Below the pieces are notes generated by a model. That model saw only the letters and a list, made by a program, of their open reading frames with translations. It did not search any database and was not told where the DNA came from. Shown here piece after piece: positions 36,416 to 45,431 of a stretch of DNA of 64,000 nt (the stretch's first letter is position 1; every line of letters starts with the position of its first letter). A program made the position numbers and the translations under genes. The stretch covers positions 1 through 64,000 of the forward strand of contig RECC01000060.1 in assembly GCA_007692455.1 (NCBI GenBank), in the 5' to 3' direction. This DNA is from Alkalibacterium sp. GTDB taxonomy: Bacteria; Bacillota; Bacilli; Lactobacillales; Carnobacteriaceae_A.

Positions 36416-38881
36416 ATGGCTCATTTGTTAAAGAGAATATTTGAAAATGATAAAAAGACTTTACGTCGTTACGGTAAAATGGCCGATAAGATTGAAGCGT
36501 TGTCCGATACTATGGCTGCGTTATCCGATGAAGAACTTAAAGCAAAAACTGAAGAATTCAAGCAGCGTTATGCATCTAATGAGTCACTGGATGATCTTTT
36601 AAGCGAGGCTTTTGCAACAGTCAGAGAAGCTGCCAGACGTGTACTGGGTCTTTACCCATTCCGCGTTCAGCTTATGGGTGGTATTGCCTTGCATGAAGGT
36701 AACATTTCAGAAATGAAAACCGGTGAAGGTAAGACACTGACCGCTACTATGCCCGTATACTTGAATGCTATAGCAGGAGAAGGCGTCCATGTTGTCACGG
36801 TCAATGATTACCTGGCTACTCGTGACTCGGACGAGATGGGTGAACTTTACAGATGGATGGGACTGACTGTCGGTCTTAACCTGAATGAGAAATCATCAGA
36901 AGAAAAAAGAGATGCCTACAACTGCGACATTACTTATTCCACTAACAACGAACTAGGATTTGATTATCTGAGAGACAACATGGTTGTCTATAAAGAGCAG
37001 ATGGTTCAAAGACCTTTGAACTTTGCTATTTTGGATGAGGTTGACTCAATCTTAGTCGATGAAGCGAGAACACCTTTGATTATTTCAGGTCAGGCAAACC
37101 GTTCCACTTCATTCTACACCCGCTGTGATTTCTTCATTAAAGGGTTAAAAGAAGAAGAGGACTACACTATTGATTTGCAGTCGAAGTCTGTTTCACTGAC
37201 AGAAGAGGGTATCGAAAAAGCTGAACGCACCTTCCATGTTACAAACCTTTACGATATTGAAAACCAGGCACTAGTGCACCACCTGGACCAGTCATTAAGA
37301 GCGAACTACATTATGCATAAAGACTTTGATTATGTAGTCGATGAAGATAAAATTAAAATTGTTGACCAGTTTACCGGTCGTATCATGGAAGGTCGTCGTT
37401 ATTCAGACGGTCTGCACCAGGCAATTGAAGCGAAAGAAAATGTAGAGATTCAAAAAGAATCAAAAACAATGGCAACAATCACTTTCCAGAACTACTTCCG
37501 TATGTACAAAAAGCTGTCCGGTATGACGGGTACAGCTAAAACTGAAGAAGAAGAGTTCAGAGAAATCTATAACATGAACGTTGTCGCCATTCCAACTAAC
37601 CGTCCGCTTATTCGTGACGACCGTGATGACTTGCTTTACCCGACACTTGAGAGCAAGTTCAATGCTGTTGTAGACGACATCAAAGAGCGACATGAAAAAG
37701 GTCAGCCGATTCTTGTGGGTACGGTTGCTGTTGAGACATCTGAAGTAATCAGCAGTCTGTTGAAAAAAGCAAATATCCCGCATGAAGTGCTGAATGCGAA
37801 GAACCACTTCAGAGAAGCTGAAATCGTGGTTAACGCAGGACAGCCTGGCGTTGTCACTATTGCTACTAACATGGCCGGACGAGGAACCGATATTAAATTG
37901 GGACCTGGAGTGAAAGAAGCCGGAGGACTGGCCGTTATCGGTACAGAACGTCATGAATCAAGACGTATTGACAACCAGCTGAGAGGACGTTCGGGGCGTC
38001 AGGGAGATCCTGGTGTATCCCAGTTCTATCTTTCTCTGGAAGATGATTTGATGAAGCGTTTCGGCTCAGAACGTATTCGCATGGTTTTGGAACAGCTGAA
38101 GATTGCAGAAGATGATGCAGTTATTCAGAGCAGAATGATCAGTCGTCAAGTTGAATCTGCACAAAAACGTGTAGAAGGTAATAACTATGACACCAGACGA
38201 AATGTTTTAAAATATGATGACGTCATGAGAGAACAGCGTGAAGTTATTTACTCTCAACGTCAGGAAGTCATCATGGAAACAGAATCGCTTAATTACGTTA
38301 CGATTCCAATGATTAGACGTACAATTGAACGAACTGTTCAGATTAATACCCAGCAGGAAGATTCGTCTAAGTGGAATCTTTCCCTTATTGAAGAATTTGC
38401 GCATACAGTCCTTGTTCACCCAGATGATTTAAGTATTGATGACTTGAAAGGTAAATCATCTAAAGAGATTGAAAATATGCTGGTTGATTTGGCCAAGTCA
38501 AACTATGAAGAAAAAACTGGACAGTTAAATGGTCTGGATCAGGTTCTAGAATTCGAAAAAGTTGTTATTCTTCGAGTGGTCGACCGTAAATGGACAGACC
38601 ATATTGACCAGATGGATCAGCTGAGACAAGGTATCGGATTGAGATCGTACGGTCAGTTTAACCCGCTGACTGAGTATCAGCAGGAAGGATTCACTTTATT
38701 CGAAGAAATGATAGGCGAAATCGAATACGAAGTGACTCGACTACTGATGAAATCTCAAATCAGACAAAACCTGCAGCGCGAGCAGACTACACCTAATGGT
38801 GGAAAGAAACAACAGGTGCGTCGCAAAAATGAAAAACCATCATACTCTCACGATGAAGAAACAACGACGAGAATGGGATAA
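36416..38881 (+). CDS. secA: Preprotein translocase ATPase SecA
   Basis: SecA motor (821 aa) that drives unfolded proteins through SecYEG. The motifs [11 protein letters not shown] (Walker A), [20 protein letters not shown] (Walker B and preprotein domain), [10 protein letters not shown] and [21 protein letters not shown] are intact. The protein ends in a basic and acidic tail without the Cys-rich SEC-C zinc motif that closes many SecA proteins. Followed by a terminator and prfB, the usual order. GAGGAG lies before the ATG. Confidence 0.96.
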   Translation: MAHLLKRIFENDKKTLRRYGKMADKIEALSDTMAALSDEELKAKTEEFKQRYASNESLDDLLSEAFATVREAARRVLGLYPFRVQLMGGIALHEGNISEMKTGEGKTLTATMPVYLNAIAGEGVHVVTVNDYLATRDSDEMGELYRWMGLTVGLNLNEKSSEEKRDAYNCDITYSTNNELGFDYLRDNMVVYKEQMVQRPLNFAILDEVDSILVDEARTPLIISGQANRSTSFYTRCDFFIKGLKEEEDYTIDLQSKSVSLTEEGIEKAERTFHVTNLYDIENQALVHHLDQSLRANYIMHKDFDYVVDEDKIKIVDQFTGRIMEGRRYSDGLHQAIEAKENVEIQKESKTMATITFQNYFRMYKKLSGMTGTAKTEEEEFREIYNMNVVAIPTNRPLIRDDRDDLLYPTLESKFNAVVDDIKERHEKGQPILVGTVAVETSEVISSLLKKANIPHEVLNAKNHFREAEIVVNAGQPGVVTIATNMAGRGTDIKLGPGVKEAGGLAVIGTERHESRRIDNQLRGRSGRQGDPGVSQFYLSLEDDLMKRFGSERIRMVLEQLKIAEDDAVIQSRMISRQVESAQKRVEGNNYDTRRNVLKYDDVMREQREVIYSQRQEVIMETESLNYVTIPMIRRTIERTVQINTQQEDSSKWNLSLIEEFAHTVLVHPDDLSIDDLKGKSSKEIENMLVDLAKSNYEEKTGQLNGLDQVLEFEKVVILRVVDRKWTDHIDQMDQLRQGIGLRSYGQFNPLTEYQQEGFTLFEEMIGEIEYEVTRLLMKSQIRQNLQREQTTPNGGKKQQVRRKNEKPSYSHDEETTTRMG

Positions 38882-38897
38882 TAAGCATAGCTTTCAG

Positions 38898-38928
38898 AAG
38901 GAACGGATTTTAAATCTGTTCCTTTTGC
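38898..38928 (+). terminator. Hairpin between secA and prfB
   Basis: A 13-bp inverted repeat with one wobble, 38898-38910 with 38912-38924, and four T. The prfB gene begins only 24 bases later. Confidence 0.75.
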
Positions 38929-38951
38929 TTAGCTAAAAATGGAGGAAAATA

Positions 38952-40053
38952 ATGGAAATAAGTGAAATAAACCAAAAATTATCATCAGCTAGAGAAAAAC
39001 TTGAAGACTTCAGGGGGTCTCTTTGACTTAGAGACAATGGAAACAGATATTGCAGAATATGATCACATGATGGCCGATCCTGAGTTCTGGAATAATCAGG
39101 AAACGGCTCAGAAGACAATAAAAGAAGCTAATGAAGTTAAAACTGTCTATCAGAATTTTCAATCCATTCAAAATAATATTGAAGAAATAGAGCTATTGCT
39201 TGAAATGCATCGTGACGAACCGGATGATGCGATTAAAAGTGAAATGGTTGCAAACTTATCAGAGCTAACTGAACAGATAGAAACATTTGAACTGGAGATG
39301 CTGTTAAGTGACCCTTACGATAACAGTAACGCTATTCTGGAGCTTCACCCGGGTGCCGGCGGGACCGAGTCTCAGGACTGGGGAGAGATGCTGTACCGCA
39401 TGTATACCAGGTGGTTTGATAAGAAAGGCTTCACTTATGAAGTACTGGACTATCAAAACGGAGACGAAGCAGGCATAAAAAGTGTGACCTTACTGGTTAA
39501 AGGACTTCATGCTTATGGCATGCTTAAAGCTGAAAAGGGTGTTCACCGACTGGTTCGGATATCACCGTTTGATTCCAGTGGAAGACGTCATACCTCTTTC
39601 GTCTCAGTCGATGTAATTCCTGAAATAGATGAGGACATTGACATTACAATCAATCCTGATGACATTCGTGTAGACACATTTCGGGCAAGCGGTGCCGGTG
39701 GACAGCATATTAACAAAACAGAATCTGCTGTCCGCATAACGCACAGGGAAACTGGCCTGGTGGCTTCCAGTCAGGCTGGCCGATCTCAGCTCGCTAACCG
39801 TGAGCAGGCGATGAACATGCTGAAAGCCAAGCTATATCAGAAACAGGTGGAAGAGCAGCAGAAAGAAATGGCTGAAATAAGAGGCGAGCAGAAAGAAATT
39901 GGCTGGGGTTCACAAATCCGCTCTTATGTTTTCCATCCCTACTCAATGGTTAAAGACCACAGAACTGATAAAGAAACTGGGAATACAGACGCTGTTATGG
40001 ATGGAGACATTGATGAGTTTATAGAAGCCTATCTGCGACTGACCATGAGTTAA
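38952..40053 (+). CDS. prfB: Peptide chain release factor 2 with programmed +1 frameshift
   Basis: RF2 (366 aa after frameshift) recognises UGA and UAA. The first 24 codons start at ATG 38952 behind GGAGGA; an in-frame TGA lies at 39024-39026, preceded by the internal SD-like AGGGGG and the slippery CTT-TGA-C. A +1 shift continues at GAC 39025 to the stop at 40051-40053. The SPF motif in [14 protein letters not shown] and the GGQ motif in [14 protein letters not shown] are present. Low RF2 raises frameshifting and so its own synthesis (established for this family). Confidence 0.97.
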
Positions 40054-40087
40054 AAAGTGTAATTATGCAACTTAAGGATGAATATGC

Positions 40088-40127
40088 AAAAAAGAAACCG
40101 CTGAATTACTGGCTGTTTCTTTTTTTT
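40088..40127 (+). terminator. prfB terminator
   Basis: AAAAAAGAAAC-C-GC pairs with GC-T-GTTTCTTTTTT around a 10-base loop, then a long T run. Confidence 0.85.
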
Positions 40128-40625
40128 AGAAATGAGAAAAATGTGCTGTGCATATTAGTAGATGTCAGAAAAAATGCTAACCAAAAAGAGACCTAAATTG
40201 CGAAGGCCTTTTGTTAATATTTATTAATATACCTAAATTAACCTTTCATATTCCAGTGTTAACCGCTTAATTAGCAAGATGTCAAATTTCAGACATAAAT
40301 ATCAGTTCAGGTTTAATCAAAAGAGATAGACGTTTGCGTGGTTTTCTTTCCCAATAAATAGAGTTAATTACCAAGTAAAAGATATTCTATTCCCAAATAT
40401 AACGGAAATATATAACCTCTGTGGTTTTTAAAAACATTTTTTCGTTTTTTTTAGCCCGTCAGATATTATTTCTTTAGAAGGCGGTCTCGTTTGAAACAAT
40501 ATTGTAATTTGTTTAAAACAGACTTCTGTATTAGCAATGATATACTGTTTAAAGTAAGAAATACCTTAGAGTCATGCGTGTTCTGGCTTGAGAACGTAAA
40601 TTTAAAACAGATAGGTGATTATTAA
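40128..40625. other. Long AT-rich gap between prfB and ftsE
   Basis: About 500 bases with no supported gene. It holds a 12-base palindrome GTTTTTAAAAAC (40424-40435), two long T tracts near 40436-40452, and an extended -10 promoter TGA-TATACT at 40538-40546 that should drive ftsE with a leader of roughly 70 bases. A 21-codon basic frame at 40162 has no ribosome site. Confidence 0.5.
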
Positions 40626-41312
40626 ATGATTGAAATGACTAATGTCTATAAAAAATATCCTAATGGCATTACTGCTATCAACGGGTTGGACGTAAGGATT
40701 GATCAGGGCGATTTTGTTTATGTAGTAGGCCCCAGTGGCGCAGGTAAATCTACATTCATCAAAATGATTTATAGAGAAGAAGTACCGACCAAAGGTACAG
40801 TAAAAGTAGGAGACTTTGATCTGGTTAATTTGAAAGCCAAGAAAGTGCCTTATTTAAGACGTTTTGTAGGAGTGGTTTACCAGGACTTCAAACTTCTGCC
40901 GCGACTGACTGTTTTTGAAAATGTCGCTTACGCTATGCAAGTGGTCGGAAAGAAACCTAAGCAGATTCAAAAGCGTGTCCTTGAAGTGCTTGAGCTTGTA
41001 GGCCTTAAACATAAAGTTCGCATGTTCCCGAATGAACTGTCAGGTGGAGAACAGCAGCGTGTGGCCATTGCTCGTGCGATAGCCAATATGCCGAGAGTCC
41101 TGATTGCCGATGAGCCGACGGGTAACCTTGATCCGGAAACTGCTTGGGGAATTATGGATGTACTGGAAGAAATTAACAATCAGGGAACGACAATTATTAT
41201 GGCAACACATAACAGCGATATAGTAAACCGTGTGAGACACCGTGTATTGGCAGTAGAAAATGGCCGTATCGCTCGAGATCAAGAGGAGGGCCTATACGAA
41301 TATGAAGGCTAG
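40626..41312 (+). CDS. ftsE: Cell division ATP-binding protein FtsE
   Basis: ABC ATPase (228 aa) of the FtsEX complex. Walker [11 protein letters not shown]-loop VYQDFKLLP, signature LSGGEQQRV and Walker [14 protein letters not shown] are intact. With FtsX it activates a peptidoglycan hydrolase at division or elongation sites, here probably the NlpC/P60 protein two genes on. The end overlaps ftsX by 11 bases. Confidence 0.96.
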   Translation: MIEMTNVYKKYPNGITAINGLDVRIDQGDFVYVVGPSGAGKSTFIKMIYREEVPTKGTVKVGDFDLVNLKAKKVPYLRRFVGVVYQDFKLLPRLTVFENVAYAMQVVGKKPKQIQKRVLEVLELVGLKHKVRMFPNELSGGEQQRVAIARAIANMPRVLIADEPTGNLDPETAWGIMDVLEEINNQGTTIIMATHNSDIVNRVRHRVLAVENGRIARDQEEGLYEYEG

Positions 41313-42189
41313 AACAATCTGGAGACATATTAAAGAGTCTTTTAAAAGCATTAAACGAAATGGTTGGATGAGTCTGGCGGCAGTCAGTGCAGTTGCTGTG
41401 ACTTTACTGCTGGTTGGTAGTTTTATAGCAATTTTACTGAACGTCAATAAACTGGCTTCAGACGTGGAAGAAGATGTCAGTGTACGTGTTTACATTGATT
41501 TGGCAGCCGAAGAAGAAGATCAGGAAGCACTTCAGGAAAATCTTGAAGAAATTGAAGATGTAGAATTAGTCGTTTATTCCAGTCGGGATGAAGAATTAAG
41601 CCAGGTAATCGGAAGCTACGGAGATGAATTTGGACTGTTTGATGGTGATGATAATCCCCTCCATGATGTCTTTATTCTTAATACCAGCGCTCCTGAGGCG
41701 ACTGCAGAAGTAGCCGATCAGGCGGAAGACTTGAATTATGTAGCTGATGTCAATTACGGTGGAGCGACAGCGGATCGATTGTTCGAAGTTATGGAAACAG
41801 TCAGAAATGTTGGAGCAGTTATTATAGTTGCCCTGATTTTCACAGCTGTCTTCCTCATAGCTAACACAATCAGAATTACTATCTTTTCACGAAAAACTGA
41901 AATTGAGATTATGAAACTTGTAGGGGCCACAAACTGGTTCATCAGATGGCCGTTCCTTATTGAAGGGGCTTTGATCGGATTTATAGGTGCTCTGATTCCA
42001 GTATCCATCATTTCCTATATTTATCTAAGCGGATTTGATACCATGATGAGTTACTTGTCTGGCACATATTTCGCCTTACTGCCACCTAATCCTTTCCTTA
42101 TTCAAATTGTAGCGTTACTTCTTGCAATAGGAATTGGAATCGGCGGCTTCGGATCAGCATTATCCATTAGAAAGTTTTTAAAAGTATAA
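41302..42189 (+). CDS. ftsX: Cell division permease-like protein FtsX
   Basis: Membrane partner of FtsE (295 aa). Four hydrophobic segments (about 24-46, 175-196, 220-245, 265-288) and a large, acidic extracellular loop between the first two, which contacts the hydrolase in relatives. The ATG at 41302 is chosen for GAGGAGGG upstream and because it begins at the conserved [13 protein letters not shown] region; the frame is open earlier within ftsE. Confidence 0.95.
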   Translation: MKARTIWRHIKESFKSIKRNGWMSLAAVSAVAVTLLLVGSFIAILLNVNKLASDVEEDVSVRVYIDLAAEEEDQEALQENLEEIEDVELVVYSSRDEELSQVIGSYGDEFGLFDGDDNPLHDVFILNTSAPEATAEVADQAEDLNYVADVNYGGATADRLFEVMETVRNVGAVIIVALIFTAVFLIANTIRITIFSRKTEIEIMKLVGATNWFIRWPFLIEGALIGFIGALIPVSIISYIYLSGFDTMMSYLSGTYFALLPPNPFLIQIVALLLAIGIGIGGFGSALSIRKFLKV

Positions 42190-42204
42190 CAAAGCTTAAC
42201 ACTG

Positions 42205-42226
42205 AAGAGAGGGTTCTCCCTCTCTT
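42205..42226 (+). promoter_or_regulatory. Hairpin between ftsX and the NlpC/P60 gene
   Basis: A perfect 9-bp stem (42205-42213 with 42218-42226) and loop TTCT, without a T run. It may be an RNA processing or stability element, not a full terminator. Confidence 0.5.
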
Positions 42227-42267
42227 ATACATATAAAAATAGAATAGCAGGAAGAAGGCAGACAGAC

Positions 42268-43422
42268 GTGGATTTCAAGAAAAGACTGATGATAATCACT
42301 GTAGTAAGCATAAGTGGACTTGCCGGTTTGACAGTAACTCCTTATCATTCAAGTGCAGCACCTTTAACAGAAGGCAGTCATTCAGAGAGAATGAGCAGTC
42401 TGACTGAAAAAGAAAGTGATGCAGAAGAGCAGATTGGTTTAATTGCAGAAATGATAAAAGAAACAGAAAATGAAGCTGATAAGCTTGTAATGAAACTTGA
42501 GCATACAACAGATGAACTCGAAGACATTAGAACTGAAATCGAAACTGTTTCAGCTACAGTGACTAAAAGAGAATCAAAGTTACAGGCTCAAGCACGAGCT
42601 GTGCAGGTTGCTGGTCAGTCAAGCAACATACTTCGCTTTTTGATGGAATCTGAGTCCTTGAGTGATGTTCTGGGCAGAATCGATGTAGTTAGCACTCTGG
42701 TATCTGCGAATCAGAATTTAATTACTATACAGTTAGAGGATATGGAGACCATTCAGCTTAGAGAACGCGATTTACTTGAGAAGCAGGAAGAACAATTTTT
42801 ACTAGCCGCACAACTAGAAAATTCAAAAATGACCCTCGAAGAACAAATGGCGGTACAGGAATCACTAATTGCCTCAATTGCTTTAGAGAGGTCAGAACTA
42901 ACTGAAGAACGAGAAAGCCTGTTAGCCCAGCAACAGGAACGCCAACGGATATCAGAAGAAATGCAATCAGCACGAACAGAAGCAGAATCTACTTCTAGCA
43001 TAACTGTCTCGAGTGAATCGGAAGAGGAAAATAGTGTCAGCCTTTCTTCTTCTGAAAGTCAGACGCAAACGAGCGGGGTGGTTTCTGTGGCTCATGGGCT
43101 GACCGGTTCACCTTATTCATTTTCTGGTACATCCCCAGTTGGGTTTGACTGCTCAGGGTATACACAGTTTGTATTTCAACGTTCAGGCCGTTCCATTCCA
43201 CGTACAGCAGCAGCTCAGTTTGGAGCGAGCAGTCGACTGTCCCAATCTGAAGCAAGGCCTGGAGATTTAATTTTCTTCAATCAGTCTGGATCAATCGATC
43301 ATGTTGGTATTTATCTGGGCGGAGGTCGCTTTATTGGATCACAGACTTCAACAGGGGTTGCGGTTGCATCTTTTACATCTGGATACTGGTCCAATTATGT
43401 AGCCGGCTTTGGCCGTCCTTAA
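42268..43422 (+). CDS. Secreted coiled-coil NlpC/P60 peptidoglycan hydrolase (CwlO/PcsB-like)
   Basis: Exported hydrolase (384 aa). A signal peptide ends near the SSAAP segment (about residue 31), then a long coiled coil (about 40-240) of the CwlO/PcsB kind, a Ser/Glu-rich linker (240-272), and a C-terminal NlpC/P60 domain with catalytic Cys295 (FDCSGY) and His345 (DHVGIY). Location directly after ftsEX suggests it is the hydrolase controlled by FtsX, as with CwlO in Bacillus and PcsB in streptococci. The start is GTG with AGAAGG upstream. Confidence 0.87.
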   Translation: MDFKKRLMIITVVSISGLAGLTVTPYHSSAAPLTEGSHSERMSSLTEKESDAEEQIGLIAEMIKETENEADKLVMKLEHTTDELEDIRTEIETVSATVTKRESKLQAQARAVQVAGQSSNILRFLMESESLSDVLGRIDVVSTLVSANQNLITIQLEDMETIQLRERDLLEKQEEQFLLAAQLENSKMTLEEQMAVQESLIASIALERSELTEERESLLAQQQERQRISEEMQSARTEAESTSSITVSSESEEENSVSLSSSESQTQTSGVVSVAHGLTGSPYSFSGTSPVGFDCSGYTQFVFQRSGRSIPRTAAAQFGASSRLSQSEARPGDLIFFNQSGSIDHVGIYLGGGRFIGSQTSTGVAVASFTSGYWSNYVAGFGRP

Positions 43423-43436
43423 AAAAATAGCAAACC

Positions 43437-43476
43437 AAAAACTTACATGGCAGACTACTGACATGTAAGTTTTTTC
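43437..43476 (+). terminator. Terminator of the ftsEX-hydrolase unit
   Basis: A perfect 13-bp stem (43437-43449 with 43462-43474) and a T run. Confidence 0.9.
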
Positions 43477-43632
43477 TTTAAACGCTTAGTCATTTCTATT
43501 GCAACCGACAGGGAAGTAACAGAAAAATCTTCAGCAATATACCAATACGGTTTGGTATGAATGAACGGAAAGCTTCACAGTAACGAAAAAATGAAATGGG
43601 CTTATTTTTAAAGCTTTATTCTCCAGCAACTA

Positions 43633-43641
43633 TGGTAAAAT
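43633..43641 (+). promoter_or_regulatory. Extended -10 promoter of the MinJ-like gene
   Basis: TGG-TAAAAT at 43633-43641, about 33 bases before the ATG. Confidence 0.45.
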
Positions 43642-43673
43642 AATAAGGAAAGATATCGGAAAGGATGACATTC

Positions 43674-44876
43674 ATGACCATTGTTCAAAATGCTCTTCTC
43701 GCATTACTTTTATACATAGTACAGCCTACGTTTATTATTGGTGTGCTGCTTTTATTTTTATCAGTTAATAGACGCTTTGCCTATTCACGCCGACAATTAA
43801 GGACCAGTATCTATAAAGAGCGTTATGAATACAAACGCTTCTTTTTATGGGGAATTATTCCCGGACTGCTTCTGTCAATCGTTTCGGTTATTGCCGGCCT
43901 GCCGGTCACTATCGACTGGCTGATTGCCTATCAGATTGTTACCCTGCTGCTGCTGGGATTTGGTTTTCGTTTTATCCATCCTATTTTTACTTTTTCATTG
44001 TCAGCGTTAGGTCTGCTTGCCTTAGGACAATTCATTTCTTATAGTGAACCCGTGACAACAGTTCTTAATATCTGGAATTCTCCCTTTGCCGGGGATGAAC
44101 TTGTATCCTTCCAAGGTTTGCGTCCGATTTTTGTGTTAGCAGTACTCGTTTTACTGAGTACGATTTTGACTCTCCATTTAGGGAAAATGACTCAGTTCAC
44201 CCCACGCTTTTTAAAGACAAAGAGAGGGAAATTAGTAGCCCGTTACCGTATGACGCCTTTTTGGCTGCTGCCGCTATTGGTCATTGTACCGGGAGAGACA
44301 TTTACACAACTGTTTGACTGGTGGCCTGTTTTCACTATCGGCAGTCAAAGTTACTCATTCCTCCTTGTTCCTGTTTTATTAGGATTCAGGTACACTGTTC
44401 AGGCTCAAATGCCTACTCAGGCTAAAAATATGATGCTGAAAGACTTTATTTATTTAGGTGCAATAAGTGTGTTGCTGTTTGCCTTAACCTTCTGGCAGAT
44501 AGAATTTGCCGCAGCCGGATTATTTGTTCTGCTGGTTGGAGGGATTGCGGTGTTATACAGACACAGGCTTAGAGAAAGAAAATGGAATTTCCGATTTGGA
44601 CCAGCTGAAGAAGGACTGCGTGTAGTAGCGGTGAAACCTAATAGTCCGGCTGAAAAAATGTCTCTAGAAATTGGAGACGTTATTCTTGAAGCCAATCAGA
44701 CACAGTTGACGTCAGTAGATGATTTAACTGAGTCCCTCTTTCTTAACCGTACTTACTGCAAATTAAAAATTAAACGCATTGACGGTGAACTGGTTATGAC
44801 TGAAACAAGTATCTATGAGGATGATGCGCATGATTTAGGCCTTGTGGTTCTGGAAGAAATAGAAGTCGTGAAATAA
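43674..44876 (+). CDS. minJ: MinJ-like membrane protein with C-terminal PDZ domain
   Basis: Polytopic membrane protein (400 aa) with about eight hydrophobic segments and a cytosolic PDZ domain at about 320-400 (VVAVKPNSPAEKMSLEIGDVILEANQT). This topology, the length and the position after ftsEX match Bacillus MinJ, which links DivIVA to MinD and keeps septa away from poles. The family call is from topology and position, so another PDZ membrane protein remains possible. ATG 43674 is chosen for AAAGGA 8 bases upstream. Confidence 0.72.
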   Translation: MTIVQNALLALLLYIVQPTFIIGVLLLFLSVNRRFAYSRRQLRTSIYKERYEYKRFFLWGIIPGLLLSIVSVIAGLPVTIDWLIAYQIVTLLLLGFGFRFIHPIFTFSLSALGLLALGQFISYSEPVTTVLNIWNSPFAGDELVSFQGLRPIFVLAVLVLLSTILTLHLGKMTQFTPRFLKTKRGKLVARYRMTPFWLLPLLVIVPGETFTQLFDWWPVFTIGSQSYSFLLVPVLLGFRYTVQAQMPTQAKNMMLKDFIYLGAISVLLFALTFWQIEFAAAGLFVLLVGGIAVLYRHRLRERKWNFRFGPAEEGLRVVAVKPNSPAEKMSLEIGDVILEANQTQLTSVDDLTESLFLNRTYCKLKIKRIDGELVMTETSIYEDDAHDLGLVVLEEIEVVK

Positions 44877-44910
44877 TATATGTAGTGACTATTTAATAGT
44901 TTTCTTATTA

Positions 44911-44965
44911 AAAGCATGTTCTTGCTTCAGCAGTAGATTAAGCTGAAGCAAGAACGTGCTTTTTT
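44911..44965 (+). terminator. Terminator of the MinJ-like gene
   Basis: A 21-bp stem with one wobble, 44911-44931 with 44942-44962, then T tract. One of the strongest hairpins in the window. Confidence 0.92.
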
Positions 44966-45057
44966 ACGTATCTGTTGTTACAAAAAGTAAAATCTCAAAG
45001 TGAAAAGTAGAATTAACAGATAATAACATCATCTAGTCCCAGTTGCTTTCCCAGCTA

Positions 45058-45097
45058 TTGACTTCGTGTTTATACATGATAATATTTACATATGTAA
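45058..45097 (+). promoter_or_regulatory. Promoter and candidate operator of the arsR-CDF operon
   Basis: TTGACT (45058-45063), 16-base spacer, TAATAT (45080-45085), and a perfect 12-base palindrome TTACATATGTAA (45086-45097) lying across the expected transcript start. The palindrome is the natural candidate for autoregulation by the ArsR protein encoded next. Confidence 0.65.
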
Positions 45098-45128
45098 GAA
45101 GTTCAATATATAGTAAAGGGTGAACTAT

Positions 45129-45431
45129 ATGGAAAGCCATGAAACATCTATCAAACAGGCAGCCGAATTGTTTAAAGCTATCAGTGATCCTGGCCGATTG
45201 GAAATAGTTACTGTCCTGGAAAAAGAGCCACTCAGCGTGACACGTTTATCAATAGTGCTGGGAAGAGAACAGTCAACTTTATCCCATCAACTGAGAATTT
45301 TAAAGAAGGCCAGAATTGTTGTATCCAGAAAAGAAGGGAAGAAAAGAATTTATTCCCTTTCGGATAATCATATGCATTCTATTGTGAGACAAGTTCTTTC
45401 TCATGTAAATGAAAAGAGGGAAGACCTATGA
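45129..45431 (+). CDS. ArsR/SmtB family metal-responsive repressor
   Basis: Winged-helix repressor (100 aa). The recognition region LSVTRLSIVLGREQSTLSHQLRILKKARIV and the following wing KEGKKRIYSLS are typical. There is no CxC metal pair, and His residues near the C-terminus (HMHSIV, SHVNE) suggest a CzrA-like zinc or cobalt sensor site. ATG 45129 is chosen over an upstream GTG, with AAAGGG as SD. It overlaps the CDF gene by 4 bases and should control it. Confidence 0.88.
   Translation: MESHETSIKQAAELFKAISDPGRLEIVTVLEKEPLSVTRLSIVLGREQSTLSHQLRILKKARIVVSRKEGKKRIYSLSDNHMHSIVRQVLSHVNEKREDL

Noticed and set aside
37460..37954. Minus-strand frame of about 164 codons opposite secA
   Set aside because: Shadow of the secA codon pattern; no ribosome site and no family resemblance.
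40162..40227. 21-codon basic peptide frame between prfB and ftsE
   Set aside because: No ribosome site before it and no sign of conservation that can be judged here.
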